A stretch of DNA of 64,000 bases from Nocardia alba NBRC 108234 (GCF_001612665.1 NZ_BDAX01000015.1:85812-149811); one strand, 5' to 3'. Positions 16,057 through 25,231 are shown, numbered from the stretch's first letter. A program made the numbers and translations. The notes: generated by a model from the letters alone, not told the origin.

Positions 16057-17049
16057 ATGACAACAACTGATTCCAGGCGACCCGACTGTCGCGAAACCGA
16101 CGGCGGCCCAAGCCATTCGGTGGCACAGAGCCTGCTCACTCACGTCGGTGGGGGTGCGGGTGTGCCGTTCTCGGTGGAGTTCAATCCGCCACGTGATGCT
16201 GCCGGCGAGTCCCGGTTGTGGCGGGCGGTGCGTGAGTTCGAGCGTATGCATCCCGCGTTCGTGTCGATGACCTACGGGGCGGGCGGTTCGACGAAGGACC
16301 GCACGGTCCGCATCACCGGCGACCTGGCTCGGGAGACGACGTTGCTGCCGGTGGCGCACCTGACCGCGGTGGGGCACAGTGTGGCCGAGTTGAGGTCGCT
16401 GGTCGGTTCCTACGCCGATTCCGGGATCCGGAATCTGCTGGTACTGCGCGGTGATCCGCCCGGAGACCCGCTCGGTCCGTGGTCGCGCCATCCCGAAGGC
16501 GTGGACTACGCCGAGGAACTGGTGCGGATCGTCCGGGACCTGGGTGATTTCCACGTCGGGGTCGCCTCGTTTCCGCAGGGCCATCACCGGTCGCCGGATC
16601 TGGACCACGACACGCGGTTCCTGGTGGCCAAACTCCGCGCGGGTGCGGAGTATTCGATCACGCAGATGTTCTTCGACGTCGAGCACTATCTGCGGTTGCG
16701 GGATCGGGTCGCCGCCCTCGACCCGGAGCAGGGCGCCAAGCCGATCATTCCCGAGCTGATGCCGATCACGTCGTTGCGGACGGTGGCTCGTGCCGAGGAA
16801 CTGTGCGGTCGCGGGCTGCCCGAGCCGGTTATGGCACGCCTGCGCCGGGCCGCGGGAACCGGCTCGCAACCTGATCGGGCGGCAGTGCGGGCCGAGGGCA
16901 TCGCGATCGCCACCGAGATGGCACAACGTCTGATCGTCGAAGGGGCGCCGTGCCTGCACTTCATCACACTCAACTTCGCCAAGGCGACCAGTGAGGTGCT
17001 GACCGATCTGGGGTACGGCGTGGGAGCGGCGCCGTTGCCCGGGCGGTGA
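16057..17049 (+). CDS. metF: Methylenetetrahydrofolate reductase
   Basis: 330 aa, TIM-barrel flavoprotein that reduces 5,10-methylene-THF to 5-methyl-THF, the methyl donor for MetE and MetH. Motifs are FSVEFNPPRD with the catalytic Glu, FVSMTYGAGGS, VAHLTAVGHS, NLLVLRGDPPGD, FHVGVASFPQGHHRS, and YSITQMFFDVEHYLRLRDR. ATG at 16057 with a GAGGAG site. About 20-30 N-terminal residues are not part of the barrel. Control by its own cobalamin riboswitch implies that the cell lowers methyl-THF synthesis when B12 is present, or that metF here serves mainly MetE. Confidence 0.94.
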   Translation: MTTTDSRRPDCRETDGGPSHSVAQSLLTHVGGGAGVPFSVEFNPPRDAAGESRLWRAVREFERMHPAFVSMTYGAGGSTKDRTVRITGDLARETTLLPVAHLTAVGHSVAELRSLVGSYADSGIRNLLVLRGDPPGDPLGPWSRHPEGVDYAEELVRIVRDLGDFHVGVASFPQGHHRSPDLDHDTRFLVAKLRAGAEYSITQMFFDVEHYLRLRDRVAALDPEQGAKPIIPELMPITSLRTVARAEELCGRGLPEPVMARLRRAAGTGSQPDRAAVRAEGIAIATEMAQRLIVEGAPCLHFITLNFAKATSEVLTDLGYGVGAAPLPGR

Positions 17050-17095
17050 TCGGGGTCCACCTCGCGCGTGTGGGGACGCGTGCTCTGTGGCCACT

Positions 17096-17125
17096 GCTGC
17101 CCGCACGGTGGTGGCCACGGGCAGC
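17096..17125. terminator. Candidate two-way terminator between metF and prpR
   Basis: GCTGCCCG (17096-17103) and CGGGCAGC (17118-17125) can form an 8-bp stem in the 94-bp gap between convergent stop codons. The loop contains GTGGTGGCCAC, which allows further pairing. No T-run. Confidence 0.45.
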
Positions 17126-17143
17126 GGCCGAAGGTGCGCTCGC

Positions 17144-18580
17144 TCAACTCCGCTCGGCGGTAGGAAGGTCGGCGGGTGTGTAGGGGGTATTGGCGGCGCG
17201 GTTGCCGTCGACGTGGATAGCGCGGCCGAGCTGCGGGAACGCCCGCTGTGCGCAGCGGGAGCGTTCGCACACCTTGCAGCCGGCGCCGATCGGGACCGCG
17301 GTGGCGTCGTCGTGCAACGGCAACCCGTGCGAATACACGAGTTTCTCGGCGTAGGCGATATCGCACCCGAGACCGATCGCGAAATCTCTTGTGGCGGAAA
17401 GGAATCCCGGTGTGCTCTCGTCGGTGGTGCGGGCCAGCCACAGATATTTTCGGCCATCGGGCATCTGGGCGATCTGGGTACGGATACGCCCCGGTGTGGC
17501 GAACGCGTCGTGGACCACCCACAGCGGGCAGCTGCCGCCGACGCGGGAGAAGTGAAAAGCTGTGGCGGACTGTCGTTTCGAGATATTGCCCGCTCGGTCG
17601 GTGCGCACGAAGAAGAACGGCACACCCCGCTGACCGGCGCGCTGCATCGTGGACAACCGGTGACAGACGGTCTCGAAACCGACTTCGAACATCGACGACA
17701 ACAGCTCGATGTCGTAGCGCAACTCTTCGGCCGCGTCGCGGAACCGGGTGTAGGGCAGGATCAGCGCTCCGGCGAAGTAGTTGGCCAGACCGACCCGCAA
17801 CAGGTCACGGGATTCGGCCGGCATGCGCACGGTGGCGGTGATGGCCTCGATCGTGTCGCCGTGGGTCAGGAAGGCCAGCTGGGTGGCGAGCTGGAAGGCG
17901 CGCTGACCGGCCGAGAGTCTGCGCGCGAGGGTGAGATGGCGTGCGGCGGGATCGAACACGCGCTTGGAGCCGGGCTCGGTCGGTGCGTCCGAGCGGATCG
18001 TGACGGTGACGTCGTACCGCTCGTGCAGCAGTCGGGTCAGTTGCAGGTCCAATCCGCCGATGCTGAGCCGGTTCTCGGCGAACAGGGATTCGGCGGCGAG
18101 ATCCAGCTCGGGAATGTGGTTGCGGCGATCGTAGAAGAAATCGCGCACGTCCTCATAGGGAGTGGCGGCCGCTGTGCCCGTGACCGGTCCCTCCAGACCG
18201 GCGGAGATCTGCTCGAGCTGCTGTGTCGCGCCGCGCAGCTTGCGGTGCAGATTCACCAGCAGGTGCGCGGCGGCGGGCACCCGCGCCATGAGGTCCTCGA
18301 GTTCGGCATTGCTGATGGCGGAGGTGTCGGGATCTTCGACGAACACCTCGTGCAGATCGGCCAGCAGCCGCGCGTCGGTGTCGGTGGCGAAGAATCCCAC
18401 GTCCAGGTCGAAGGTGGCGTTCAGCTTGAGCAGTACGGGCACGGTGAGCGGGCGCTGATCGTTCTCGAGCTGATTGATATAGCTCACCGATAGCTCCAGC
18501 AGTTTCGCCATCGCGGTCTGCGAGAGGCCGCGTCGGTCGCGCAGCGTGCGCAGCCGTGCGCCCACATACGTCTTCTGCAT
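17144..18580 (-). CDS. prpR: PrpR/RamB-type regulator of propionate metabolism (XRE + DUF2083)
   Basis: 478 aa. Residues about 8-62 are an XRE helix-turn-helix (LRTLRDRRGLSQTAMAKLLELSVSYINQLE); the central part is the short-chain-fatty-acyl regulator domain; the C-terminus has a Cys cluster C-x2-C-x4-C in GCKVCERSRC plus an earlier Cys in GCDIAYAEKL, matching the Fe-S-type site described for mycobacterial PrpR. Homologues sense short-chain acyl-CoA and activate prpDBC or glyoxylate-cycle genes. ATG at 18580, divergent from prpD with 154 bp between starts. Whether it acts as PrpR or RamB is taken from its neighbours. Confidence 0.9.
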   Translation of the reverse strand: MQKTYVGARLRTLRDRRGLSQTAMAKLLELSVSYINQLENDQRPLTVPVLLKLNATFDLDVGFFATDTDARLLADLHEVFVEDPDTSAISNAELEDLMARVPAAAHLLVNLHRKLRGATQQLEQISAGLEGPVTGTAAATPYEDVRDFFYDRRNHIPELDLAAESLFAENRLSIGGLDLQLTRLLHERYDVTVTIRSDAPTEPGSKRVFDPAARHLTLARRLSAGQRAFQLATQLAFLTHGDTIEAITATVRMPAESRDLLRVGLANYFAGALILPYTRFRDAAEELRYDIELLSSMFEVGFETVCHRLSTMQRAGQRGVPFFFVRTDRAGNISKRQSATAFHFSRVGGSCPLWVVHDAFATPGRIRTQIAQMPDGRKYLWLARTTDESTPGFLSATRDFAIGLGCDIAYAEKLVYSHGLPLHDDATAVPIGAGCKVCERSRCAQRAFPQLGRAIHVDGNRAANTPYTPADLPTAERS

Positions 18581-18603
18581 GACCCGAATCTAGCACCTAC
18601 GCC

Positions 18604-18697
18604 TTTCGCAATTTTTACAACTTCGCAGAGTCGCTTCCACAAATTTCGGCATCTGTAAGCCATTTTGCCTGCTCGTAGATCTGTGTAACGTGCGAAA
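18604..18697. promoter_or_regulatory. Candidate PrpR sites in the prpR-prpD gap
   Basis: TTTCGCA at 18604-18610, TTCGCA at 18622-18627 and the inverted TGCGAAA at 18691-18697 lie in the only A+T-rich stretch of this divergent gap. They resemble the TTTGCAAA-like half-sites reported for mycobacterial PrpR with one substitution. Assignment as operators is inference. Confidence 0.45.
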
Positions 18698-18734
18698 AGT
18701 ACTGGTGAATACTCGACGCCTGGAGGCCCCCGCA

Positions 18735-20237
18735 GTGAAGCACCATCTCGTCCGAACGCACCGCTCCGCCGAGGACTTCCCCCGCGAGGAGCACCTGGCT
18801 TGGCACATCGCCGAGGTTGCCGCCGATCCGGTGGAGGTGCTCGACCGGACCGAAGAGATGATCGTCAACCGGATCATCGACAACGCGTCGGTCGCCGCGG
18901 CTTCGATCACCCGCCGCCCGGTGGCCAACGCCCGCGCCCAGGCCCTGGCCCATCCCTACGGCCCCGGCGCCGCCGTATTCGGGGTGCCCGGGCGGTTCTC
19001 GCCGGAATGGGCGGCCTGGGCCAACGGTGTCGCGGTGCGCGAACTCGACTTCCACGACACCTTCCTCGCCGCCGAGTACTCGCACCCGGGCGACAATATT
19101 CCGTCGATCCTGGCCGTGGCCCAGCACACCGGCCGCAGCGGCGCCGACCTGATCCGCGGTCTGGCCACCGGCTACGAGATCCAGGTCGACCTGGTTCGCG
19201 CGATCTGCCTGCACGAACACAAGATCGATCACGTCGCCCATCTGGGCCCGTCGGCCGCCGCCGGCATCGGCACCCTGCTCGGCCTCGATACCCAGACCAT
19301 CTACCAGGCGATCGGCCAAGCCCTGCACACCACGACCGCCACCCGGCAGTCCCGCAAGGGCGAGATCTCGAGCTGGAAGGCCTACGCACCGGCCTTCGCC
19401 GGGAAGATGGCCGTGGAAGCGGTCGATCGCGCCCTGCGCGGCGAGGGCGCCCCGGCACCGATCTGGGAGGGCGAGGACGGTGTGATCGCCTGGCTGCTGG
19501 GTGGGCCGAAGGTGGAGTACACGGTGCCGCTGCCCGGCCCCGGCGAGCCCAAACGTGGCATTCTCGACACCTACACCAAGGAGCATTCGGCCGAGTATCA
19601 GAGTCAGGCGCCGATCGACCTGGCCCGCCGGATGCGTGATCGGGTCGGCGATCTCGACCAGATCGCGACCATCGTCCTGCACACCAGCCATCACACCCAC
19701 TATGTGATCGGCACCGGCTCGGGCGATCCGCAGAAGTTCGACCCGACCGCCTCCCGCGAGACCCTCGACCACTCGGTGATGTACATCTTCGCGGTGGCCC
19801 TGCAGGACGGCACCTGGCACCACGAACGCTCCTACGCCCCCGAGCGCGCACAGCGCCCCGACACCGTCGAGCTGTGGCGCAAGATCTCCACCGCCGAGGA
19901 CCCGGAGTGGACTCGTCGCTACCACTCCACCGACCCGAACGAGAAGGCTTTCGGCGCGCGCGCCGAGATCACCTTGAAGAGCGGCGAAGTGATCGTCGAC
20001 GAGCTCGCCGTCGCCGACGCGCATCCGCTCGGCGCGCGTCCGTTCGCCCGCGAGCAGTACATCGCGAAGTTCCGCACCCTGGCCGAGGGCGTGATCGAGC
20101 AGGCCGAACAGGATCGCTTCCTCGACCTCGCCCAGCGCACGCCGGAGCTGACCGCCGACGAACTCGGCCGGCTGAACTTCACCGTCTCCGACGAGGTCAT
20201 CGCCCGCGCGCCGCAGCTGCCGAAGGGGCTGTTCTGA
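18735..20237 (+). CDS. prpD: 2-methylcitrate dehydratase
   Basis: 500 aa, MmgE/PrpD family. It dehydrates 2-methylcitrate towards 2-methylaconitate/2-methylisocitrate in the methylcitrate cycle. Typical opening VRTHRSAEDFPREEHLAWHIAEVAADPVEVLDRTEEMIVNRIIDNASVA, then ELDFHDTFLAAEYSHPGDNIPSILAVAQ, HKIDHVAHLGPSAAAGIG and GEISSWKAYAPAFAGKMAVEA. The GTG at 18735 with GGAGG upstream fits family N-termini; a GTG at 18690 would add 15 unlike residues. First gene of prpDBC, overlapping prpB by one base (TGATG). Confidence 0.95.
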   Translation: MKHHLVRTHRSAEDFPREEHLAWHIAEVAADPVEVLDRTEEMIVNRIIDNASVAAASITRRPVANARAQALAHPYGPGAAVFGVPGRFSPEWAAWANGVAVRELDFHDTFLAAEYSHPGDNIPSILAVAQHTGRSGADLIRGLATGYEIQVDLVRAICLHEHKIDHVAHLGPSAAAGIGTLLGLDTQTIYQAIGQALHTTTATRQSRKGEISSWKAYAPAFAGKMAVEAVDRALRGEGAPAPIWEGEDGVIAWLLGGPKVEYTVPLPGPGEPKRGILDTYTKEHSAEYQSQAPIDLARRMRDRVGDLDQIATIVLHTSHHTHYVIGTGSGDPQKFDPTASRETLDHSVMYIFAVALQDGTWHHERSYAPERAQRPDTVELWRKISTAEDPEWTRRYHSTDPNEKAFGARAEITLKSGEVIVDELAVADAHPLGARPFAREQYIAKFRTLAEGVIEQAEQDRFLDLAQRTPELTADELGRLNFTVSDEVIARAPQLPKGLF

Positions 20238-21151
20238 TGACCGGGCTGCTCGCCGCGTCGACCTCGGCCGCCGACAAGCGCATCGCGTTGCGGGCCGGTC
20301 TGACTTCGGACCGGATCCAGCGGTTGCCCGGTGCGTTCAATCCGTTGGTGGCCAGGTTGATCCAGGAGATCGGCTTCGAGGGCGTGTACGTCTCGGGTGC
20401 GGTGGTCTCGGCCGAACTCGCCCTGCCCGACATCGGGCTGACCACACTGACCGAGGTCGCCGAGCGCGGCAGGCAGATCGCCCGGGTCACCGACCTGCCG
20501 GTCCTCATCGACGCCGACACCGGTTTCGGTGAACCGATGAGCGCGGCGCGCACGGTCACCCTGCTCGAGGACGCCGGGATCGCCGGAGCCCACTTCGAGG
20601 ACCAGGTGAATCCGAAGCGCTGCGGGCACCTCGACGGCAAAGCCGTGGTGCCGGTGCCGGAGATGGTGCGCCGGCTGCGCGCGGCCGTAGCGGCACGACG
20701 CGACCCGAACTTCGTGATCTGCGCACGCACCGACGCCGCCGGGATCGAAGGCATCGACGCGGCGATCGACCGAGCGAAGGCCTACGCCGAGGCCGGCGCG
20801 GACCTGATCTTCACCGAGGCACTGCGCACCCCGGCCGATTTCGAGAGATTCCGGGCCGCGGTCGATATTCCGCTGCTGGCCAATATGACCGAGTTCGGCA
20901 AGTCGGAGCTGATCTCCGCGCAGGTGCTGGAGAAGATCGGGTACAACGCGGTCATCTATCCGGTCTCCACCTTGCGGCTGGCGATGTTCGCCGCCGAAGC
21001 CGGGCTGCGCGAGATCTTCGACCACGGCACCCAAGCCGGTCTGCTCGACCGAATGCAGCACCGCAGCCGCCTCTACGAATTGCTGCAGTACGAGCGCTAC
21101 AACGAATTCGACTCCGACATCTTCAATTTCGCCCTGGGAAAGGACCAGTGA
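20237..21151 (+). CDS. prpB: 2-methylisocitrate lyase
   Basis: 304 aa, isocitrate lyase/PEP mutase superfamily. It splits 2-methylisocitrate into pyruvate and succinate. Seen are LRAGLTSDRIQRLPGAFNPLVARLIQEIGFEGVYVSGA, VLIDADTGFGEP with the metal-binding Asp residues, HFEDQVNPKRCGHLDGK with the catalytic Cys in KRCGH, and CARTDAAGIEG. The ATG overlaps the prpD stop and the prpB stop overlaps the prpC start, so the three are translationally coupled. Confidence 0.96.
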   Translation: MTGLLAASTSAADKRIALRAGLTSDRIQRLPGAFNPLVARLIQEIGFEGVYVSGAVVSAELALPDIGLTTLTEVAERGRQIARVTDLPVLIDADTGFGEPMSAARTVTLLEDAGIAGAHFEDQVNPKRCGHLDGKAVVPVPEMVRRLRAAVAARRDPNFVICARTDAAGIEGIDAAIDRAKAYAEAGADLIFTEALRTPADFERFRAAVDIPLLANMTEFGKSELISAQVLEKIGYNAVIYPVSTLRLAMFAAEAGLREIFDHGTQAGLLDRMQHRSRLYELLQYERYNEFDSDIFNFALGKDQ

Positions 21152-22275
21152 TGACGGATCTCGCCGTTCCGGCCATCTACAAAGGACTCGCCGGTGTCGT
21201 CGTCGACACCACCGCCATCTCGAAGGTGGTCCCGGAAACGAACTCGTTGACCTATCGCGGGTACGCGGTGCAGGACCTGGCCGCGAACTGCAGCTTCGAG
21301 GAGGTGGCCTATCTGCTCTGGCACGGCGAACTCCCCGATGTCGCCCAGCTCGCGTTGTTCACCCAACGGGAGCGGGCCTCGCGCCGAGCCAATCGGTCGC
21401 TGCTGTCGTTGATCGCGAAGCTGCCCGAGAACTGTCATCCGATGGATGTGGTGCGCACCGCGATCAGCTATCTGGGCGCCGAGGACCCGCAGGAGGACGA
21501 CAACTCGGCCGAGGCCAACCTGGCCAAATCGTTGCGAATGCTGGCGGTATTGCCCACGATCGTCGCCGCTGATCACCGCCGTCGCCACGGCCTCGATCCG
21601 ATCGAGCCGCACTCGCACCTCGGCTACGCCGAGAACTTCCTGAACATGTGTTTCGGAGAAGTGCCCGCGCCGGAGCTGGTGAAGGCGTTCGAGGTCTCGC
21701 TGATCCTCTACGCCGAGCACAGCTTCAACGCCTCCACCTTCGCGGCCAGGGTGGTCACCTCGACCCTGTCCGATATCTACAGCGCCGTCACCGCCGCCAT
21801 CGGCGCGTTGAAGGGCTCGCTGCACGGAGGCGCGAACGAGGCCGTCATGCACGACATGCTCGAGATCGCTGATCCCGCGCTGGCCGAGCGGTGGCTGCGC
21901 GACAAGCTCGCCGACAAGGAAAAGGTGATGGGATTCGGGCACCGGGTCTACAAGTTCGGTGACTCCCGGGTGCCGACGATGAAGAAGGCGTTTCTCGATA
22001 TCGCGGCCGCGACCGACGGCGGCAACTGGGTGCGGATGTACGAGATCCTCGAACGCACGATGGACGAGGCCACCGGCATCAAGCCCAATCTCGATTTTCC
22101 CACCGGGCCCGCCTATTACCTGCTCGGATTCGATATCGAGGTGTTCACCCCGATCTTCGTGATGAGCCGGATCACCGGCTGGACAGCGCACATCATCGAA
22201 CAGGGTGCGGCCAACGCGTTGATCCGCCCGCTGAGTGAATACGTGGGTGTGGCGCAGCGCGTGGTCGTGGCCTGA
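21151..22275 (+). CDS. prpC: 2-methylcitrate synthase / citrate synthase
   Basis: 374 aa citrate synthase fold. It condenses propionyl-CoA with oxaloacetate. Active-site His in SLHGGANEAVM and in GFGHRVYK, and the Asp in LDFPTGPAYYLLG. Starts VPAIYKGLAGVVVDTTAISKVVPETNSLTYRGYAVQDL, typical of actinobacterial PrpC (CS2 type). The ATG at 21151 shares its first base with the prpB stop. Last gene of the operon; a leftward gene ends 9 bp beyond. Confidence 0.95.
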   Translation: MTDLAVPAIYKGLAGVVVDTTAISKVVPETNSLTYRGYAVQDLAANCSFEEVAYLLWHGELPDVAQLALFTQRERASRRANRSLLSLIAKLPENCHPMDVVRTAISYLGAEDPQEDDNSAEANLAKSLRMLAVLPTIVAADHRRRHGLDPIEPHSHLGYAENFLNMCFGEVPAPELVKAFEVSLILYAEHSFNASTFAARVVTSTLSDIYSAVTAAIGALKGSLHGGANEAVMHDMLEIADPALAERWLRDKLADKEKVMGFGHRVYKFGDSRVPTMKKAFLDIAAATDGGNWVRMYEILERTMDEATGIKPNLDFPTGPAYYLLGFDIEVFTPIFVMSRITGWTAHIIEQGAANALIRPLSEYVGVAQRVVVA

Positions 22276-22284
22276 CGATGCCGG

Positions 22285-23079
22285 TCACGAAGTCGCGAGG
22301 GTGGCGGGTTCGATGCTGCGCCGTTTGATCACCAGGACGATGGCAAGCACCGGGTACAGCAGAATCGGCAGGAGCGTGCCGGGATAGAACGTCGGATCGG
22401 CCATGATCATCGTCCCGCTGATCAGGGTGAAATCGAACAGGCCGTGCAGTACCGAGTTGATCGCGTTGCCGCGGCTCACCCGCCGGGTCAGGTAGAAGAA
22501 GTAGCCCGCCAGGCTGACCATGATCGCCTGCGGCACCGCGCTGACACCGTGGGTGATGCCGTTGGTCAGGTGCACCGCGCCGAACACGATGCTCGACCAC
22601 AGTGCGACCCGGCCCTCGGTGAGTCCGTGATCGCGCAGCACCAGCACGCCGATCCCACGGAATACGCCCTCCTCGCCCCAGCCGACGAACTGGGTGGCGA
22701 TCAGCAGCACCAGCACGTACAGCAGACCCTTGTCCGCCAGCGCGCTGTAGTTGATACCGAAGATGATCGCGACGACGAACACGATCGGCACGATCCGCAC
22801 CCACGACCGGGTCGGGTGGTCATCGTGCAGGACCGGCCGCAGCCAGCCCAGATAGGCGATCACGCCGTAGGTGAAAACCAGCGCGGCACCGAGCGGGATG
22901 ATCATGCCGTAGAACACCGACCGTGTGGACAACATGTCCTCGGCCCCGGTGAGTGACTTCATCAGCAGGCCGCCGAGTTGAATGATCGCGAGGTAGACGA
23001 TCACGACCAGCGCGAACATCGGGTAGGAGAGCCGACGACCGGCGCGTGGTGCCGATAACGCGGGGTCTGAGGTGTTCAT
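22285..23079 (-). CDS. CPBP (Abi) family intramembrane metalloprotease
   Basis: 264 aa with about eight membrane segments. The CPBP signature is clear: EEGVFRG (EExxxRG motif) around residue 140, GAVHLTNG (second motif His) and HGLFDF (third motif His and Asp), expected to hold the zinc or general-base site within the membrane. Relatives process prenylated peptides (Rce1) or give bacteriocin self-immunity; here no peptide gene is adjacent. ATG at 23079. Convergent with prpC and separated by only 9 bp. Confidence 0.87.
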   Translation of the reverse strand: MNTSDPALSAPRAGRRLSYPMFALVVIVYLAIIQLGGLLMKSLTGAEDMLSTRSVFYGMIIPLGAALVFTYGVIAYLGWLRPVLHDDHPTRSWVRIVPIVFVVAIIFGINYSALADKGLLYVLVLLIATQFVGWGEEGVFRGIGVLVLRDHGLTEGRVALWSSIVFGAVHLTNGITHGVSAVPQAIMVSLAGYFFYLTRRVSRGNAINSVLHGLFDFTLISGTMIMADPTFYPGTLLPILLYPVLAIVLVIKRRSIEPATLATS

Positions 23080-23235
23080 GGGGAGAACATAGCCGCAGAT
23101 GATCGATTCGCCGACCGCACCTTCGCGGACACGCCGATTCGCGGGACCCATCGACCCGCATAGTGTATTCATGCGTGGATCGAGAGTGACTGTAGCCGTG
23201 ACCTTGTCGGCTACCCGGGGCCGAGGAGGGCCGAC

Positions 23236-24021
23236 ATGACCGAGCACACCGTGACCGTCGAACGCGACGGACCCGTCACCACTGTCAGCATCAACAGGCC
23301 GCAGGCCCGCAATGCCGTGGACCGGGTGACGGCAGAGGCGCTCGCCGACGCGTTCCGGGCGTTCGACGCCGACCCCGACGCGGCGGTCGCGGTCTTGCGC
23401 GGCGAAGGGGAAACCTTCTGCGCCGGAGCCGATCTCAAGGCGGTGGCCGCGGGTGACCCGAATCGTTTCCAGCCGACAGGCGACGCGCCGATGGGGGTCT
23501 CGCGGCTGCGGCTGTCCAAGCCGGTGATCGCCGCCGTGAGCGGCTATGCCGTCGCGGGCGGTCTCGAACTGGCCATCTGGGCCGATCTGCGGGTCGCCGA
23601 CGAGGACGCGGTGTTCGGCGTGTTCTGCCGCCGCTGGGGCGTGCCACTGATCGACGGCGGCACCGTGCGCTTGCCCCGGCTGATCGGGACGAGCCACGCC
23701 ATGGACCTCGTTCTCACCGGACGACCGGTGCGGGCCGAGGAGGCGCTGCGGATGGGCCTGGTGAACCGGGTCGTGCCGACCGGACAGGCCACCGCCGCGG
23801 CTCAGGAACTGGCGCGCGAACTGGCGGCGTTCCCGCAGACCTGTCTACGTCAGGACCGCCTGTCGCTGCTCGAACAGGACGGACTGTCCGAAACAGCCGC
23901 GCTGGCCAACGAATTCGAGCACGGGATCCTCTCGATCGCCCGTGACACCCTCGCGGGCGCGACCCGCTTCGCCGACGGCGCGGGCCGTCACGGCGCGTTC
24001 GGCGACGGAGCGCATCGGTAA
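23236..24021 (+). CDS. Enoyl-CoA hydratase/isomerase (crotonase) family
   Basis: 261 aa, about normal family length. RPQARNAVD, the oxyanion-hole segment ETFCAGADLKAVAAG, and AVSGYAVAGGLELAIWADLRVA are the usual crotonase blocks. Family acid residues sit in FCRRWGVPLIDGGTVRLPRLIG: where hydratases have a catalytic Glu (…GxxPE…) this protein has GVPLID, so the activity may differ from simple hydration. ATG at 23236 with a GAGGAGG site. Convergent with the next gene. Confidence 0.88.
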   Translation: MTEHTVTVERDGPVTTVSINRPQARNAVDRVTAEALADAFRAFDADPDAAVAVLRGEGETFCAGADLKAVAAGDPNRFQPTGDAPMGVSRLRLSKPVIAAVSGYAVAGGLELAIWADLRVADEDAVFGVFCRRWGVPLIDGGTVRLPRLIGTSHAMDLVLTGRPVRAEEALRMGLVNRVVPTGQATAAAQELARELAAFPQTCLRQDRLSLLEQDGLSETAALANEFEHGILSIARDTLAGATRFADGAGRHGAFGDGAHR

Positions 24022-24033
24022 ACGTCTTCGGCG

Positions 24034-24480
24034 TCATGTTCGGCCGTGGCGGTGCGTCGGCTGCCAGGCGGTGACGGCCCAGATGACCACGACGCTCATC
24101 ACGATGATCAGGATGGACCATGCCGGATAGTAGGGCAGGGACAGGAAATTCGCGATGATCACCAGCGCCGCGATGCCCACTGCTGTGTAGCGCGCCCACG
24201 CGGCACCCGACATCAGGCCGATCGAGCAGATGATGGCGATCACGCCGAGGACGACATGGACCCAGCCCCACGTGGTCGCGTCGAATTCGTAGATGTAGCT
24301 GATACCGGCGACATAGAACTCGTCTTCGGCGATCGCGGCGATGCCCTCGAGAATGGAGGCCGCCGCGGTGATGAACAGCATGATCGCCGCCAGCATGGAG
24401 ATTCCCCCGGCAGCGGCTTGCCGCGCGAAAGTTTCGTCGTCGGGAACGGGTTGATAGGCGGAAGGATTGCGCTCGGTCAT
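24034..24480 (-). CDS. Small four-helix membrane protein, DUF7144-like
   Basis: 148 aa. A hydrophilic N-terminus (TERNPSAYQPVPDDETFARQ) is followed by four hydrophobic helices. GWVHVVLGVIAIICSIGLMSGAAWARYTAVGIA is a pattern common in small actinobacterial membrane proteins of the DUF7144 kind. Function unknown. ATG at 24480 preceded by AAGGGG; a further upstream start (24555) lacks a ribosome binding site and adds a non-conserved leader. Confidence 0.75.
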   Translation of the reverse strand: MTERNPSAYQPVPDDETFARQAAAGGISMLAAIMLFITAAASILEGIAAIAEDEFYVAGISYIYEFDATTWGWVHVVLGVIAIICSIGLMSGAAWARYTAVGIAALVIIANFLSLPYYPAWSILIIVMSVVVIWAVTAWQPTHRHGRT

Positions 24481-25231
24481 GTCAGCCCCTTGCTGCGGTG
24501 AAACTCCGGCATGCGGACCCGTCGACACTCTCTCGCCTAATTCCAGGTTTCGCATCGAGGGGCCGCGATAACGGTGCGGTCACGCATTACGGTCGGGATG
24601 GCGGATTACGCGGGAAGAATCCACGTAGCGCCGATCAAGGTATTGCTCGCGACCGGGTTCGATCGCCCACGATCCGTCGATATCGATACGCCGCGAGTTT
24701 ACCGGATGCCTTCCTCTTAATACAGCGATGTGCCAGCGGTGCGGGCGGGATGCCATTCATCGCCTGTACCGAAGCCTGACGACACCCCGCCTCGACCGAG
24801 ACCGCCTGTCTGACGAGGCGATTGCCGGATGATTGCCGTTGCTGATGGGCGGGGATACGTCGCGTGTACCCCGTGTCGGAGAGAGCTCCCGAGCCCGGAC
24901 GCAAGCGAATCGTGTGTGGCGGTTTCCCGAGCGTGGAAGGAGTTATCGGTTTGTCCTGGCGTAATTCGATTGTCCGGGTGGTGAATTCGTGGTCGACCAC
25001 GGCCCACCCGGCCCTCGGTCGTGGGCCACCGTGGCGGTCGAGGCGCAAAGGTCGCGATCGACCGCGGCGCCGCGAATATCACCCGGGGTCGTGCCGCTGC
25101 GTTGAGCGCGCATTCTCCCGGAACACCGGATCGGGTGTCCCCCCGCGAGCACGGGGAGACACCCGAAAACAGCTCTGTACGGCGGTCGCCACCGCCCACA
25201 GAGCAGATGCAGAAAATTGGAGAACTCTGCG
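24481..25231. other. 751-bp region without a gene, one strong hairpin
   Basis: No ORF here has both a ribosome binding site and a plausible protein. It holds a 12-bp perfect palindrome GTGGTCGACCAC (24989-25000) and a long hairpin at 25131-25166 described separately. Base composition is slightly less G+C-rich than the flanking genes (24560-24740), suggesting an old, eroded or regulatory segment before the monooxygenase gene. Confidence 0.5.
25131..25166. repeat. Long hairpin before the flavin monooxygenase gene
   Basis: Arms of 15 bases (25131-25145 and 25152-25166) pair with a single mismatch around the loop CGAGCA, giving a stem with TCGGGTGTC at its base. It ends about 65 bases before the monooxygenase start. 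Followed by AAAAC but not by a T-run on the plus strand. It resembles a leader hairpin, or a lone type I-E-like CRISPR repeat (rejected: single copy). Confidence 0.6.

Noticed and set aside
15277..17625. 782-codon minus-strand open frame across the metF gene and its riboswitch
   Set aside because: Low-complexity Arg/Pro/Ser/Thr product without motifs, overlapping metF and two structured leaders.
25131..25166. CRISPR repeat of type I-E appearance
   Set aside because: Single copy, no spacers and no cas genes in the window; better described as a hairpin.
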